NCBI RefSeq assembly: GCF_000725625.1 | Contig: NZ_JOHS01000085.1 | Location: forward strand, 1-18,224 | Length of the DNA stretch: 18,224 nt | Reading direction: 5' to 3' | DNA from: Streptomyces sp. NRRL F-6676 | GTDB taxonomy: Bacteria; Actinomycetota; Actinomycetes; Streptomycetales; Streptomycetaceae | Part shown: positions 6,469 through 14,106 of the stretch, piece after piece | Position numbering within the stretch: the first letter of the stretch is position 1 | Layout: each line of letters begins with the position of its first letter | The notes under the pieces: model-generated | What the model was told of the DNA's origin: nothing | What the model saw: only the letters and a program-made list of their open reading frames with translations | Database searches by the model: none | Translations under genes and position numbers: made by a program

Positions 6469-6487
6469 CCGGGGGCTTCGCCCCCGG
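6469..6487 (+). terminator. Hairpin, probable terminator of DUF3027 gene
   Basis: CCGGGGGC (6469-6476) and GCCCCCGG (6480-6487) form a perfect 8 bp stem with a TTC loop, 38 bp after the stop codon. There is no U-tract, which is usual for intrinsic terminators in high-GC actinobacteria. Confidence 0.6.
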
Positions 6488-6500
6488 ACCCCCAAAAGAT

Positions 6501-6582
6501 GCGCAGTTCCCCGCGCCCCTTTTAGGGGCGCGGGGAACTGCGCGAGCAACCACGAACCCACCCGCACCCGCCGACGCACCCG
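6501..6582. repeat. 20 bp-arm palindrome plus C-rich arm, dispersed element
   Basis: Perfect inverted repeat: arm 6501-6520 (GCGCAGTTCCCCGCGCCCCT), loop TTT, arm 6524-6543. Next to it, 6557-6582 is C-rich (G-quadruplex-capable on the minus strand). Read on the minus strand, the whole block matches 45-104 on the plus strand almost base for base, including the 20 nt arm. It may end transcription of the gene to its left, but its length and its second copy indicate a dispersed repeat. Confidence 0.75.
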
Positions 6583-6606
6583 AACCCCCGAGCCATGAGG
6601 CGCCTC

Positions 6607-6635
6607 ACCGGGGGGCGGGCACCCCGCCCCCCGGT
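6607..6635. terminator. 13 bp perfect G/C hairpin ahead of ATPase gene
   Basis: Arms 6607-6619 (ACCGGGGGGCGGG) and 6623-6635 with the 3 nt loop CAC, all G/C except the end pair. It lies 44 bp before the start of the large ATPase gene. It could be a last bidirectional terminator or, if the promoter is upstream, a leader structure. TAGCGT at 6640-6645 is a possible -10 box without a visible -35 box. Confidence 0.4.
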
Positions 6636-6678
6636 CCGGTAGCGTCGGGCCGCACGTCTCGCAGAGGGAGATTCAAGC

Positions 6679-9600
6679 GTGAGCAACTTCGTGCGGCCGG
6701 CGCCCGAGGGCGCGGACCCGTTCGGTACCGCCCGCCTGCGGCGCGGCGTGCTGGACGCGTGGGCCACCAGCCCCGCCCGGTTCCGCGAGGACGCCAACGC
6801 CGAGGAGGATCTCGTCCTCGGCGGCTACCGCGACCGCCTCGTCGTCGAGCTGGCCCAGAACGCCGCCGACGCCGCCGCCCGCGCGGGCGTCCCCGGCCGG
6901 CTCCGCCTCACCCTGCGCGACGGCGTCCTCGCCGCCGCCAACACCGGCGCCCCGCTGGACGCCGCCGGCGTCGAGTCGCTCGCCACCCTGCGCGCCTCCG
7001 CCAAGCGCGACGCCGCGCCCGGCGCCGTCGGCCGGTTCGGCGTCGGGTTCGCCGCCGTGCTCGCCGTCAGCGACGAGCCCGCCGTGCTCGGCCGGCACGG
7101 CGGCGTGCGCTGGGCGCTCGCCGAGGCCCGCGACCTCGCCTCCGACACCGCCCGGCACAGCCCCGGCCTCGGCGACGAGATCCGCCGCCGCGACGGCCAC
7201 GTCCCCCTCCTCCGGCTGCCCTTCGCCGCCGAGGGCCGCGCCCCGGAGCCGTACGACACCGTCGTCGTCCTCCCGCTGCGCGACCCGGCCGCCGAGGCCC
7301 TCGCCGAGCGGCTGCTCGACGCCCTGGACGACGCCCTGCTGCTCGCCCTGCCGGGCCTGGAGGAAGTCGTCGTCGAGATCCGGGACGCGGAGCCACGGAC
7401 CCTGCGGCGGTACGCCGACGGGACCGACACCGTCGTCGAGGACTCGGCGCACGGCACCACCCGCTGGCGTACCGCCGCCGACCACGGACCGCTCGACCCC
7501 GCGCTGCTCGCCGACCGGCCCGTCGAGGAGCGGCTGCGGCCGCACTGGTCGGTCACCTGGGCCGTGCCCGTCGACGCCGACGGCGGCCCGGCCAGGCCCC
7601 GTACCAGCCCCGTCGTGCACGCCCCCACCCCCAGCGACGAACCGCTCGGCGTGCCCGCGCTGCTCATCGCCTCCCTCCCGCTGGACAGCACCCGCCGGCA
7701 CGCCGCCCCCGGGCCGCTCACCGACTTCCTGGTCGAGCGGGCCGCCGACGCCTACGCCGGGCTCCTCGCCGAGTGGCGGCCGGTCGGCGACGGCGTGCTC
7801 GGCCTCGTGCCCGGCCCGCTCGGCAAGGGCGAGCTGGACGGCGCGCTGCGGCGGGCGATCCTCGAACGGCTGCCCCGTACCGCCTTCCTGCCGCCCGCCA
7901 ACCCGCCCACCGCGGAGGCGGACACCGACGACGACGGCACGCTGCCCGAGGCGCTGCGGCCCCGGGACGCCGAGGTGATCGAGGGCGCCGGCGCCGGCAC
8001 CGTGCGCGTGTTCGCCGAGGTGCTGACCGGGCTGCTGCCCGCCGGTCTGGAGCGGCGCGTGGAGCTGCGCACGCTCGGCGTGGCGCGGGTGCCGCTGACC
8101 GAGGCGGTGGACCGGCTCGCCGGCCTGGAGAAGGACCCCGGCTGGTGGTGGCGGCTCTACGACAGCCTCGCCGGCGTCGACCCGGACCGGCTCACCGGGC
8201 TGCCCGTGCCGCTCGCCGACGGCCGTACGACGATCGGGCCCCGGCAGATCCTGCTGCCCGCCGTGGACGGCCCCCGGGTCGCCCCGGACGCGCTGGCCCG
8301 GCTCGGGCTCAAGGTCGCCCACCCCGACGCCGTCCACCCGCTCCTGGAGAAGCTCGGCGCGCTGCCCGCCACCCCGCGCGCGGTGCTCACCACCCCGCAG
8401 GTGCGGGCCGCCGTCGCCGCCTCCCTGGACGACGAGGCGCCCGGCTGGGACGAGGACGGGCTCGACCCCGAGGAACTCGCCGACACCGTCCTCGCCCTCG
8501 TCCGCGACGCGGGACTCGAACCCGGCGACGAACCCTGGCTCGGCGCGCTCGCGCTGCCCGACGAGGACGGCGAGCCCGCGCCCGCCGGTGAACTCGTGCT
8601 GCCCGGCAGCCCGTTCGCGGCCGTCATGCGCGAGGACGAACTCGCCCTCGTCGACGCCGAACTGGCCGAACGCTGGGGTGAGCAGCCGCTCGCCGCCTGC
8701 GGGGTGCTGGCCGGGTTCCAGCTCGTGCGCGCCACCGACGTCGTCCTCGACCCGGACGAACTCGAGCCGCGCGAGGGCGACTTCGCCGAGCCCGACGACG
8801 CCGGGCTGCTCGACGCCGTCGACGTGTGGTGCGAGGACGTCCTGGACCGGCTGCCCGAGGGGCCCGTGCCGCCCGTCGCCACCGAGATCGTCGCCGTGCG
8901 GGACCTCGACCTCGTCGACGACGACCACTGGCCCGAGGCGCTCGCCCTGCTCGCCCGGCCGCCGCTGCGGGACGCGCTCACCCAGCCCGTGCGGGTGCTG
9001 CTGCCGGACGGCACCCACGAGGTCGTACGGCCGTACACCGCGTGGTGGCTGCGCGGGCATCCCGTGCTCGACGGCCGCCGTCCCGCCGGACTGCGGGCCG
9101 CCGGGGGCGATCCGCTGCTGCACGGCCTGTACGACGAGGCCGACGCGTCCGGGTTCGAGGACGAGCAGGTGCTGCGGGCGCTGGGCGTGCGGACGTCGGT
9201 CGCCGCGCTGCTGGACGAGCCCGGGGGTGCGGCCGAGCTGCTCGACCGGCTCGCCGACCCGTCGCGGCCGGTGTCCGCGGCCCAGCTGCACGGGCTGTAC
9301 GGCGCGCTCGCCGAACTGGATCCGGAGCGGGTGACGTTGCCGGACGAGGTGCGGGTGGTGGTGGACGGGGAGGTGACCGTCGTCGACGCGGCGGACGCCG
9401 TCGTCGTCGACTCGCCGGATCTGCTGCCGTTCACAGGTGGTGTGCCGCTGCTTCCCGTGCGGCCTTCCCTGGCCGGGGAGTTGGCGGAGCTGTTCCAGGT
9501 GCGGCGGCTGAGCGAATCGGTGACGGGGGAGGTCGGGTCGGAGGGGACGGAGCACGACGTGCCGGGGGCGGTGCGGGTGCTGCTGGGGTCCTCGACCCCG

Positions 9601-9816
9601 CGTACGTACGTCGAGCACGAGGAGCTCGTCGTGGACGGCGTCGGCATCGACTGGCGCCGGACGCGGGACGGTGTGGTGCACGCGGCGACGCTGGAGGGGG
9701 TGGCGGCGGGGCTGGCCTGGGCGGCCGGCCAGTGGCCGCGGCGCTTCGAGGTGGCGGCGCTCCTGGAGGACCCGTCCCGCACGAACGAACTGGCCCGCGA
9801 CCGCTGGTTCGACTGA
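6679..9816 (+). CDS. Sacsin/Hsp90-like GHKL ATPase, large
   Basis: A 1045-residue soluble protein. The N-terminal domain has GHKL (Bergerat) ATP-binding signatures: N-box ELAQNAADAA at 57-66 (Glu57, Asn61), AANTGAPLD at 86-94 in place of the usual DNGxG, and GRFGVGF at 118-124. This matches sacsin-type N-terminal ATPase modules more than classical HtpG, whose middle and C-terminal domains I cannot see. The remaining ~800 residues are Leu/Val/Asp/Glu-rich without recognisable motifs. A chaperone-like role is inference. GTG at 6679 is well supported by GAGGGAG ten bases before. The gene seems monocistronic: hairpins stand before it and a hairpin follows at 9830-9851. Codon use and GC are like the neighbours, so no sign of recent transfer. 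Confidence 0.88.
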   Translation: MSNFVRPAPEGADPFGTARLRRGVLDAWATSPARFREDANAEEDLVLGGYRDRLVVELAQNAADAAARAGVPGRLRLTLRDGVLAAANTGAPLDAAGVESLATLRASAKRDAAPGAVGRFGVGFAAVLAVSDEPAVLGRHGGVRWALAEARDLASDTARHSPGLGDEIRRRDGHVPLLRLPFAAEGRAPEPYDTVVVLPLRDPAAEALAERLLDALDDALLLALPGLEEVVVEIRDAEPRTLRRYADGTDTVVEDSAHGTTRWRTAADHGPLDPALLADRPVEERLRPHWSVTWAVPVDADGGPARPRTSPVVHAPTPSDEPLGVPALLIASLPLDSTRRHAAPGPLTDFLVERAADAYAGLLAEWRPVGDGVLGLVPGPLGKGELDGALRRAILERLPRTAFLPPANPPTAEADTDDDGTLPEALRPRDAEVIEGAGAGTVRVFAEVLTGLLPAGLERRVELRTLGVARVPLTEAVDRLAGLEKDPGWWWRLYDSLAGVDPDRLTGLPVPLADGRTTIGPRQILLPAVDGPRVAPDALARLGLKVAHPDAVHPLLEKLGALPATPRAVLTTPQVRAAVAASLDDEAPGWDEDGLDPEELADTVLALVRDAGLEPGDEPWLGALALPDEDGEPAPAGELVLPGSPFAAVMREDELALVDAELAERWGEQPLAACGVLAGFQLVRATDVVLDPDELEPREGDFAEPDDAGLLDAVDVWCEDVLDRLPEGPVPPVATEIVAVRDLDLVDDDHWPEALALLARPPLRDALTQPVRVLLPDGTHEVVRPYTAWWLRGHPVLDGRRPAGLRAAGGDPLLHGLYDEADASGFEDEQVLRALGVRTSVAALLDEPGGAAELLDRLADPSRPVSAAQLHGLYGALAELDPERVTLPDEVRVVVDGEVTVVDAADAVVVDSPDLLPFTGGVPLLPVRPSLAGELAELFQVRRLSESVTGEVGSEGTEHDVPGAVRVLLGSSTPRTYVEHEELVVDGVGIDWRRTRDGVVHAATLEGVAAGLAWAAGQWPRRFEVAALLEDPSRTNELARDRWFD

Positions 9817-9829
9817 GGGCGGCGGGGTC

Positions 9830-9851
9830 CCTTCCGGGGGGCGACGGAAGG
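9830..9851 (+). terminator. Hairpin after the GHKL ATPase gene
   Basis: CCTTCCG (9830-9836) and CGGAAGG (9845-9851) form a perfect 7 bp stem with an 8 nt G-rich loop, starting 14 bp after the stop. GGG (9825-9827) and CCC (9852-9854) could extend it past a bulge. No U-tract. Confidence 0.5.
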
Positions 9852-10019
9852 CCCAGGTGAGAGGCGGACGTGAGTTTCGCAACGTGAGGGCAAAGGCTGC
9901 CGGTGCGGGGGCAACCGTCCCCACCCCTCACGTATCTGATCAGCGAGTCAACAGACTCACGTCAACCTCGGGCCCCCGTGACCACACCGTGGGCCCCCTT
10001 TCTCCACTTGGGGAATTGC

Positions 10020-10949
10020 ATGCGCATACGAGCCACCGTGGCCGCCGTCTCCGGCGCCCTGGCCCTCTCCGCCCTCGCCGTCCCGGCCGCGCACGCCGCC
10101 GGCACCGCCCCCACCCCGGACCACTCCGACGCCGCCAAGGTCCTGGACGCCGGGCAGGGCACCGACTCCGCCCGGACCGGCCGCACCGGCACCGCCGGAA
10201 CCCCGTACACCCTGAACGCCACGTTCTCGAACGTCGTCGTCAACAAGGGCAAGGCGATCGTCGCCGGCACCTCCAAGAAGGTGAGCGTCCCGGTCAGCTT
10301 CACCCTCACCCACGGCAGCGACGTCGACGTCACCGCCGACGACTTCTTCGCCGGCGTCGACCTCTACCGCGGCACCAGCTACGCCGACGCCGACTACGAG
10401 CTCTCCAGCGACGACCCGGCCGTCTGCACGGTCTCCTCCGCCACGGTCGCCAAGTGCACCGAGACGATCGTCGTCGCCCCGGCCGACGACCTGCTCAACG
10501 AGGACGCCGGCAAGTGGAAGGCGGACGCCTTCGCCGTCGCGTTCAACGGGCAGGACCCGACCGGCAGCGACCTGGACCTGAGCAAGGTCGGCGTCGCCGA
10601 GAAGGAGGGCTTCGCCGCGCCCAACCTCCAGCGCTACTCCAAGCTCACCGTCAACGCCTCCCCGGAGCCGGTGAAGAAGGGGAAGACCATCACGGTCACC
10701 GGCACCCTCAGCCGCGCCAACTGGGACACCGGCGCCTACGCGGGCTACACGGTGCAGTCCGTGAAGCTCCAGTTCAAGAAGAAGGGCAGCAGCTCCTACA
10801 GCACCCTGAAGACCATCAAGTCCGGCAGCAAGGGCGCCCTGAAGACGACGGTCAAGGCCTCCGCCGACGGCACCTTCCGCTACAGCTTCGCCGGCACCTC
10901 GACGACCCCCGCCGTCAGCTCCTCGGGCGACTTCGTCGACGTGAAGTAA
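10020..10949 (+). CDS. Secreted beta-rich protein of unknown function
   Basis: A 309-residue exported protein, unrecognised. Residues 1-26 are a Sec signal peptide (MRIRATVAAV, hydrophobic core, cleavage after AHA at about 26). The mature protein has two parts. Residues about 60-200 form an Asp/Thr/Val-rich beta domain with Cys136 and Cys146, probably disulfide-bonded. Residues about 207-309 look like an Ig/Ig-like sandwich (KLTVNASPEPVKKGKTITVTGTL...), rich in Lys, Ser and Thr and ending without an anchor, so it is likely released. ATG at 10020 is preceded by GGGGA. The last 35 bp overlap the convergent P-type ATPase gene. The upstream 203 bp contain a small hairpin GAGTC-AACA-GACTC (9945-9958) but no clear promoter. 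Confidence 0.85.
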   Translation: MRIRATVAAVSGALALSALAVPAAHAAGTAPTPDHSDAAKVLDAGQGTDSARTGRTGTAGTPYTLNATFSNVVVNKGKAIVAGTSKKVSVPVSFTLTHGSDVDVTADDFFAGVDLYRGTSYADADYELSSDDPAVCTVSSATVAKCTETIVVAPADDLLNEDAGKWKADAFAVAFNGQDPTGSDLDLSKVGVAEKEGFAAPNLQRYSKLTVNASPEPVKKGKTITVTGTLSRANWDTGAYAGYTVQSVKLQFKKKGSSSYSTLKTIKSGSKGALKTTVKASADGTFRYSFAGTSTTPAVSSSGDFVDVK

Positions 10950-13404
10950 GCGCCTGACGGGCGGCGAGCAGTCGTCCCGCCACGCCCCCGCGCCTCCCCT
11001 CCCCGGGATCGCGCGGGGGTCCCGCCCGGTCCACCCGGCGCCAGCCCAGCTCCAGCACCGCCGAGGCGAGCGCCGCGATGCCGACCGCCAGCCACGGCAT
11101 CCGAAGGCCGACCAGCCGCAGCGCGAAGAACTCCTGGAGCCACGGCACCACCAGCACCACCAGGAACGCGGCCCCCATCGCCGCCACCAGCACCACACGC
11201 CACCAGGTGTAGGGGCGGGCGACGATCGCCAGCACCCACAGCGAGATCAGGAACAGCGTGAGCGTCGCCGCGCTGGTCTCCGCCTCCAGCGAGCCGGGCC
11301 CGCTGTAGTGGTGGCGGGCGAGCAGATACGTCGCGAACGTGGCGACGGCGGCCACGGTGCCCGCCGGGATCGCGTACCGCATCACACGCCGGACGAAGTG
11401 CGGTCTGGCCCGCTCCGTGTTGGGCGCGAGGGCGAGGAAGAACGCCGGGACGCCGATCGTGAGCGTGGACAGCAGCGTCAGATGCCGGGGCAGGAACGGG
11501 TACTCCACCTGCGCGCACACCACCAGCACCGCGAGCAGCACCGAGTAGACCGTCTTGACCAGGAACAGCGTGGCGACGCGGGTGATGTTGCCGATCACCC
11601 GGCGGCCCTCGGCGACCACCGACGGCAGGGTGGCGAAGCTGTTGTCGAGCAGCACGATCTGCGCGACCGCCCGGGTGGCCTCCGAGCCCGACCCCATCGA
11701 GACGCCGATGTCGGCGTCCTTGAGCGCGAGCACGTCGTTGACGCCGTCGCCGGTCATCGCGACCGTGTGCCCGTCGGACCGGAGCGCGCCGACTATGTCC
11801 CGTTTCTGCCGCGGGGTGACCCGCCCGAAGACCGTGGCGCCGTCGAGCGCCTTGGCCATGCCGGCCCGGTCGTCGGGCAGTTCGCGGGCGTCCAGGACCT
11901 CGCCGGTGATGCCGAGTTTTCCGGCCACCGCGCCCACCGAGACCGCGTTGTCGCCGGAGATCACCTTGGCGTGCACGTCCTGCCGGGCGAAGTAACGCAG
12001 GGTGTCGGCGGCGTCCGGGCGCAGCCGCTGCTCCAGGACGACGAGCGCGGCCGGCCGTACGCCCGCCGCCACCGCCGGGTCGTCGAGCGGGCGGGCGGCG
12101 CGGGCCAGCAGCAGGACCCGCAGCCCCTGCTCGTTGAGCCGGACGGTCTCGGCGAGCGCCGGGTCGTCGGGGTCGAGCAGCACGTCGGGGGCGCCCAGCA
12201 GCCAGGTACCGGATCCGCCGCCCGGCTCCTCGAAGGAGGCGCCGCTGTACTTGCGGGCGGAGGAGAACGGCAGCGCGTCGGTGCGGCGCCACTCCTCGCT
12301 GCCGGGGTAGGCGTCGATGATCGCCTGGAGGGAGGCGTTGGGGCGCGGGTCGGCGGCGCCGAGCGCGCCGAGCACCGTGCGCAGATACGTCTCGTCGGCG
12401 CCCTGGAGCGGCCGCAGCTCGGTGACGTCCATGCCGCCCTCGGTGAGGGTGCCGGTCTTGTCCAGGCAGACGGTGTCGACGCGGGCCAGCCCCTCGATCG
12501 CGGGCAGCTCCTGCACGAGGACCTGCTTGCGGCCCAGCCGGATCACGCCGATCGCGAAGGCGACGGAGGTGAGCAGGACCAGCCCCTCGGGGACCATCGG
12601 CACGATCCCGCCGACCGTGCGGGCGACGGAGTCCTTGAACCCGTGGTCCTTGACCACCAGCTGGCTGATGACGAGGCCGACCGCGGTCGGCACCATCATC
12701 CAGGTCACGTACTTGAGGATGGTCGAGATGCCGGTGCGCAGCTCGGAGTGGACCAGCGTGAACCGGGAGGCCTCCTCGGCGAGCTGGGCGGCGTACGCCT
12801 CCCGGCCGACCTTGGTCGCGCGGAACGCGCCCCCGCCCGCGACCACGAAGCTGCCGGACATCACCGCGTCGCCGGGCTGCTTGACGACGGGGTCGGCCTC
12901 GCCGGTCAGCAGCGACTCGTCGATCTCCAGCCCATCGGCCTCGACGCACACGCCGTCGACGACGATCTTGTCGCCGGGGCCGATCTCCAGGACGTCGTCC
13001 AGCACGATCGCGGAGGTGGCGAGCTCGGTGGTCCGCCCGTCGCGGCGCACGGCCGGCCGGGCCTCGCCGATCACCGCGAGCGAGTCCAGGGTCTTCTTGG
13101 CCCGCCACTCCTGGATGATCCCGATGCCGGTGTTGGCGAGGATCACGTAACCGAACAGGCTGTCCTGCACGGGCGCGACGAACAGCATGATCAGCCAGAG
13201 CAGCCCGATGATCGCGTTGAACCGGGTGAAGACGTTGGCCCGGACGATCTCGCCGAACGTGCGGCTGCTGCGCACGGGAACGTCGTTGACCGCACCGCGT
13301 GCGACCCGCTCCGCGACCTCGTCGGCCGTCAGCCCGCGCTCGCGCACGGGCAGCGGCACGGGGTGCACGGGGTCGAGTTCGGCGCCCGCGTCGATATCGG
13401 TCAT
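10915..13404 (-). CDS. CtpE-like P-type cation ATPase (probable Ca2+)
   Basis: An 829-residue P-type ATPase. Visible motifs: actuator LTGEADP (166-172), PMVPEGL (269-275) in the ion-binding helix, phosphorylation site DKTGT with Asp315, and hinge TGDGVND (551-557). Membrane segments fall near 62-98 (pair), 228-287 (pair) and about six after 600. From memory the sequence follows Mycobacterium tuberculosis CtpE closely (RANVFTR-NAI, LEIDESLLTGEADP, AMTGDGVNDVLALKDADIGV); CtpE has been described as a calcium-uptake pump, so Ca2+ is the likely but unproven ion. No heavy-metal CPC motif is present. The ATG at 13404 has TACCGT 7 nt before it and no Shine-Dalgarno, fitting a leaderless mRNA. The 3' end overlaps the convergent secreted-protein gene by 35 bp; the C-terminal tail is Arg-rich. 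Confidence 0.93.
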   Translation of the reverse strand: MTDIDAGAELDPVHPVPLPVRERGLTADEVAERVARGAVNDVPVRSSRTFGEIVRANVFTRFNAIIGLLWLIMLFVAPVQDSLFGYVILANTGIGIIQEWRAKKTLDSLAVIGEARPAVRRDGRTTELATSAIVLDDVLEIGPGDKIVVDGVCVEADGLEIDESLLTGEADPVVKQPGDAVMSGSFVVAGGGAFRATKVGREAYAAQLAEEASRFTLVHSELRTGISTILKYVTWMMVPTAVGLVISQLVVKDHGFKDSVARTVGGIVPMVPEGLVLLTSVAFAIGVIRLGRKQVLVQELPAIEGLARVDTVCLDKTGTLTEGGMDVTELRPLQGADETYLRTVLGALGAADPRPNASLQAIIDAYPGSEEWRRTDALPFSSARKYSGASFEEPGGGSGTWLLGAPDVLLDPDDPALAETVRLNEQGLRVLLLARAARPLDDPAVAAGVRPAALVVLEQRLRPDAADTLRYFARQDVHAKVISGDNAVSVGAVAGKLGITGEVLDARELPDDRAGMAKALDGATVFGRVTPRQKRDIVGALRSDGHTVAMTGDGVNDVLALKDADIGVSMGSGSEATRAVAQIVLLDNSFATLPSVVAEGRRVIGNITRVATLFLVKTVYSVLLAVLVVCAQVEYPFLPRHLTLLSTLTIGVPAFFLALAPNTERARPHFVRRVMRYAIPAGTVAAVATFATYLLARHHYSGPGSLEAETSAATLTLFLISLWVLAIVARPYTWWRVVLVAAMGAAFLVVLVVPWLQEFFALRLVGLRMPWLAVGIAALASAVLELGWRRVDRAGPPRDPGEGRRGGVAGRLLAARQALTSRRRSRPRS

Positions 13405-13537
13405 GTCTTCGACGGTACGTGCGGGCGGGTGCGTTCACCTCCGCACTACGTGACAAATCCGACCTGGGGAGGAGTGTTGGGCGGGGGGTGTCGTGCGGTG
13501 GTTGTAGTCGGGGGGCGACTCGCGCGGTACCGGCGGC

Positions 13538-13813
13538 TCAGTCGCCGGCGGCGGCGTCGGTCTCCCTGCGGGCCGCGTCCCTCTTGATCGCGGCGTCCCG
13601 CCCGCGCACGTACCAGACGCCGATCAGCCCGAGGCCGCCCCCGGCCAGGCACGTCCACACCCACCAGGTGTGCCCGTGGTCGTCGAACCAGCCGTAGAAC
13701 GGCAGCTGCACCAGGAAGAGGACGAACCAGATGATCGTGCCGCCGGTGATGGTGGCGACCACGGGCCCCTCCAGGGGCTCGGGCGCCTCGTGCTGGGGAG
13801 TCCACTTGGCCAT
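13538..13813 (-). CDS. DUF2530 small membrane protein
   Basis: A 91-residue protein that I assign to DUF2530, of unknown function. After a hydrophilic N-terminus (MAKWTPQHEAPEPLEGP) there are two membrane helices, about 20-40 (ATITGGTIIWFVLFLVQLPFY) and 51-67 (WVWTCLAGGGLGLIGVW), separated by a short DDHGHT loop, then a charged cytoplasmic tail. ATG at 13813 is chosen because TAAGCT (13825-13820) lies 6 nt before it; GTG at 13819 would add two residues. The gene diverges from the purine permease gene 293 bp away and is followed, 133 bp on, by the P-type ATPase on the same strand, which seems to have its own promoter. Confidence 0.85.
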   Translation of the reverse strand: MAKWTPQHEAPEPLEGPVVATITGGTIIWFVLFLVQLPFYGWFDDHGHTWWVWTCLAGGGLGLIGVWYVRGRDAAIKRDAARRETDAAAGD

Positions 13814-13889
13814 GCGCACAGCTTACGAGGCCCGGGAATCGGCTCACGCGCCACGGGAGCCATGCCCGTAGGGCCGGGACCCGCACGGA

Positions 13890-13938
13890 ATCTACGCGCG
13901 GAGATGGCCTTTTCTCGTTCATATGTTCATACTGAAAC
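13890..13938. promoter_or_regulatory. Candidate operator/promoter region of purine permease
   Basis: Between the divergent DUF2530 and permease genes lies the only A/T-richer patch of the gap. ATCTACGCGCGGAGAT (13890-13905) is a near-palindrome, 14 of 16 symmetric positions. GTTCATA is repeated directly at 13917-13923 and 13925-13931, and GTTCA-TAC-TGAAAC continues to 13938. These are plausible regulator or promoter elements; no regulator can be named. Confidence 0.25.
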
Positions 13939-14106
13939 TGTTTGCGTCTGGCTACTTCCGCTCGTACGAACCTCCAAGAGACGCCTCCCGGCCACCCCGG
14001 AGGGCCACTCTTCGGTGACGTACGCCGCCCAGGGGGAACCCGGGACGGCGCACGCCGGCCCGACCCGAACGACCCCTTCCCCGACCCCGCATCCCCTGAG
14101 GTCCGC

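Noticed and set aside
6679..9816. Classical HtpG (Hsp90)
   Set aside because: Only the ATP-binding signatures match; length and the rest of the sequence do not, and the usual DNGxG motif is altered.
5508..9816. DUF3027 and the GHKL ATPase as a two-gene system
   Set aside because: They share direction, but three strong hairpins lie in the 247 bp between them, so they are probably separate transcripts. Co-occurrence data would be needed.
6673..9924. 1083-residue open frame antisense to the GHKL ATPase
   Set aside because: Composition (Gly, Arg, His, Gln, Pro) is typical of the reverse of a high-GC gene; the plus-strand frame carries real motifs.
13814..14106. Purine riboswitch before the permease gene
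   Set aside because: I cannot find the conserved loop sequences and three-way junction of the purine riboswitch; only short repeats and a near-palindrome are present.
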